DNA of 64,000 nucleotides from Brucella pseudintermedia (GTDB lineage: Bacteria > Pseudomonadota > Alphaproteobacteria > Rhizobiales > Rhizobiaceae), in assembly GCF_042697365.1 (NCBI RefSeq), contig NZ_CP137604.1. One strand, 5' to 3'. Shown in pieces: positions 63,212 to 64,000 of the stretch. Both the position numbers and the translations under genes were made by a program. The notes under the pieces were generated by a model that saw nothing but the letters and a program-made list of their open reading frames with translations, ran no database searches and had not been told where the DNA came from. The first letter of the stretch is position 1. The number at the start of each line of letters is the position of its first letter.

Positions 63212-63565
63212 TCAGACATCTATAATGGTGGAGAAGCCGCCGAAGATCATGCGCTTGCCGTCAAATGGCATCTGATCGCCCATTGTCTTCATGCGCGGAT
63301 CGCTCATCATCTTGCTATTTGCAGCATCTCGCGTTGCCTTGTCAGGATATTCGAACCAGGAAAACACCACCTCCTCGTCCGCCTCTGCTTTGACCGCGCG
63401 GCGAAAATCTGTGATCTTGCCTTCTGGCACATCATCTCCCCACGCTTCGACCATCCGCGTAACGCCAAACTCTTTGAATAACACCGCCGCCTCTGCAGCA
63501 TGTTTGCGATAGAGTTCTTTGTTCGCCCTTGGTACGGCGACAACAAATCCTTCGATATAAGCCAT
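63212..63565 (-). CDS. DUF1428 family protein
   Basis: The 117-residue protein resembles the DUF1428 family, a small dimeric ferredoxin-like alpha/beta-barrel fold with no assigned reaction. Typical features are the N-terminal MAYIEGFVVAVP, the central WGDDVPEGKITDFRRAV, and the C-terminal RMIFGGF. The frame is open to 63757, but GGGAGAG before the ATG at 63565 decides the start. It is monocistronic. Confidence 0.9.
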   Translation of the reverse strand: MAYIEGFVVAVPRANKELYRKHAAEAAVLFKEFGVTRMVEAWGDDVPEGKITDFRRAVKAEADEEVVFSWFEYPDKATRDAANSKMMSDPRMKTMGDQMPFDGKRMIFGGFSTIIDV

Positions 63566-63939
63566 TTCTCTCTCCCGATTGACATCTCCGCCCAAAGTTT
63601 CGAGCACTCCTGCTAATGCAAGTACCAAGCTCGCATGCGGTGTATTTATATTGATATCAATACAAATACGGTTCGTCAAATCCTCCGTCCAATCGAAATG
63701 CGATACTTTCAACTGCAGAGCTCGTCCCTCAACTGGACCGAGCCAGACCGACTGCATCTAAACAATGAGAGTAGTTTAAAAATTCCCCTCGAACGACAGT
63801 CACATATTAGAATAAATACAAATAAAAAATAACATAACTGTCAAAAAAAATTAAACTAAATATTCCATATTCGATCCTTAGTGCTATAATTGAATTATAT
63901 TTTTAGCGAATATCAATTTTAAATTTAAAGGACAATGAA
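63566..63939. other. 374-base intergenic region, strongly AT-rich from about 63770
   Basis: The composition shifts abruptly from the GC-rich average of the window to long A and T runs. TATAAT at 63885-63890 is a perfect -10 box without a good -35. AAAGGA near 63927 could be the ribosome site of the following ORF. There is no RNA gene or repeat that I can identify. Confidence 0.6.
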
Positions 63940-64000
63940 ATGGATGAAATAATAATAAAGCGTTTTCCATGCATTATCATGTCATTATTTCCCGCTCTCT
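63940..64000 (+). CDS. 5' end of an unidentified ORF (cut by window)
   Basis: About 20 codons are visible, starting MDEIIIKRFPCIIMSLF, with AAAGGA seven bases before the ATG and a perfect TATAAT 50 bases upstream. The hydrophobic run may be the start of a signal peptide or membrane helix. Another ATG at 63935 hits a stop after four codons. Too little is present to identify the gene. Confidence 0.4.
   Translation, partial: MDEIIIKRFPCIIMSLFPAL

Overview
The window is a gene-dense stretch of alphaproteobacterial chromosome. The gene content points to the Brucella/Ochrobactrum group of the Hyphomicrobiales: a polar-growth coiled-coil giant, the cyclic beta-1,2-glucan exporter NdvA, dusB-ntrB-ntrC, fused ispDF, an ATP12-type chaperone, a malic enzyme fused to a phosphotransacetylase domain, and E1-beta of pyruvate dehydrogenase with its own lipoyl domain. 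I infer the genus from content and gene order; no rRNA or species marker is present. Nearly everything is housekeeping. I saw no insertion sequence, prophage or CRISPR array.

Layout. 1-1.4 kb: a ferredoxin and its partial reductase. 1.4-6.3 kb: a 1620-residue growth-pole-ring-like protein. 6.4-10.2 kb: an Mla-type phospholipid ABC system (permease, ATPase, MCE protein, lipoprotein). 10.3-11.3 kb: a dipeptide epimerase. 11.2-13.2 kb: a metallophosphoesterase/glycosyltransferase pair that I read as a plcP-agt phosphate-starvation lipid-remodelling operon, with a Pho-box-like sequence in front. 13.3-15.7 kb: two divergent citrate-synthase-family genes, one fused to a helix-turn-helix, around a palindrome. 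15.8-23.4 kb: an atypical SDR, malic enzyme, a lipoprotein, gltX, nadE and dgkA. 23.6-30.6 kb: aroG, gor, a DUF2059 protein, rpiA, gph and nnr. 30.8-32.8 kb: glnB-glnA behind a sigma-54 promoter. 32.8-36.3 kb: ATP12 chaperone, HAD phosphatase, EamA transporter, RluA-type synthase. 36.5-38.4 kb: ndvA. 38.4-46.1 kb: a long leftward run of MBL hydrolase, tatD, metG, holB, tmk, dacF and rlpA. 46.2-48.3 kb: a 25-residue membrane mini-gene under a perfect EcfG general-stress promoter, a YegS-like lipid kinase, tRNA-Gly(CCC) and two small proteins. 48.4-52.0 kb: dusB-ntrB-ntrC. 52.2-54.7 kb: ispDF, cinA-like and an SDR. 54.7-63.0 kb: the pyruvate dehydrogenase/lipoate region (COQ10-like, lipA, small membrane ORF, lpdA, GNAT, pdhC, pdhB, pdhA) and a DivIC/FtsB-like protein. 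The last kilobase is an AT-rich stretch with a DUF1428 gene and the start of a further ORF.

How the parts connect. NtrBC (48-51 kb) is the expected activator of the sigma-54 glnBA promoter at 30.83 kb. The plcP-agt pair, the Mla system, NdvA, two lipid kinases, DacF, RlpA and the growth-pole protein together make the window rich in envelope functions. Three regulatory readings are the most interesting: the Pho-box operon, the EcfG-driven mini-protein and the DNA-binding-domain/citrate-synthase fusion beside its paralogue.
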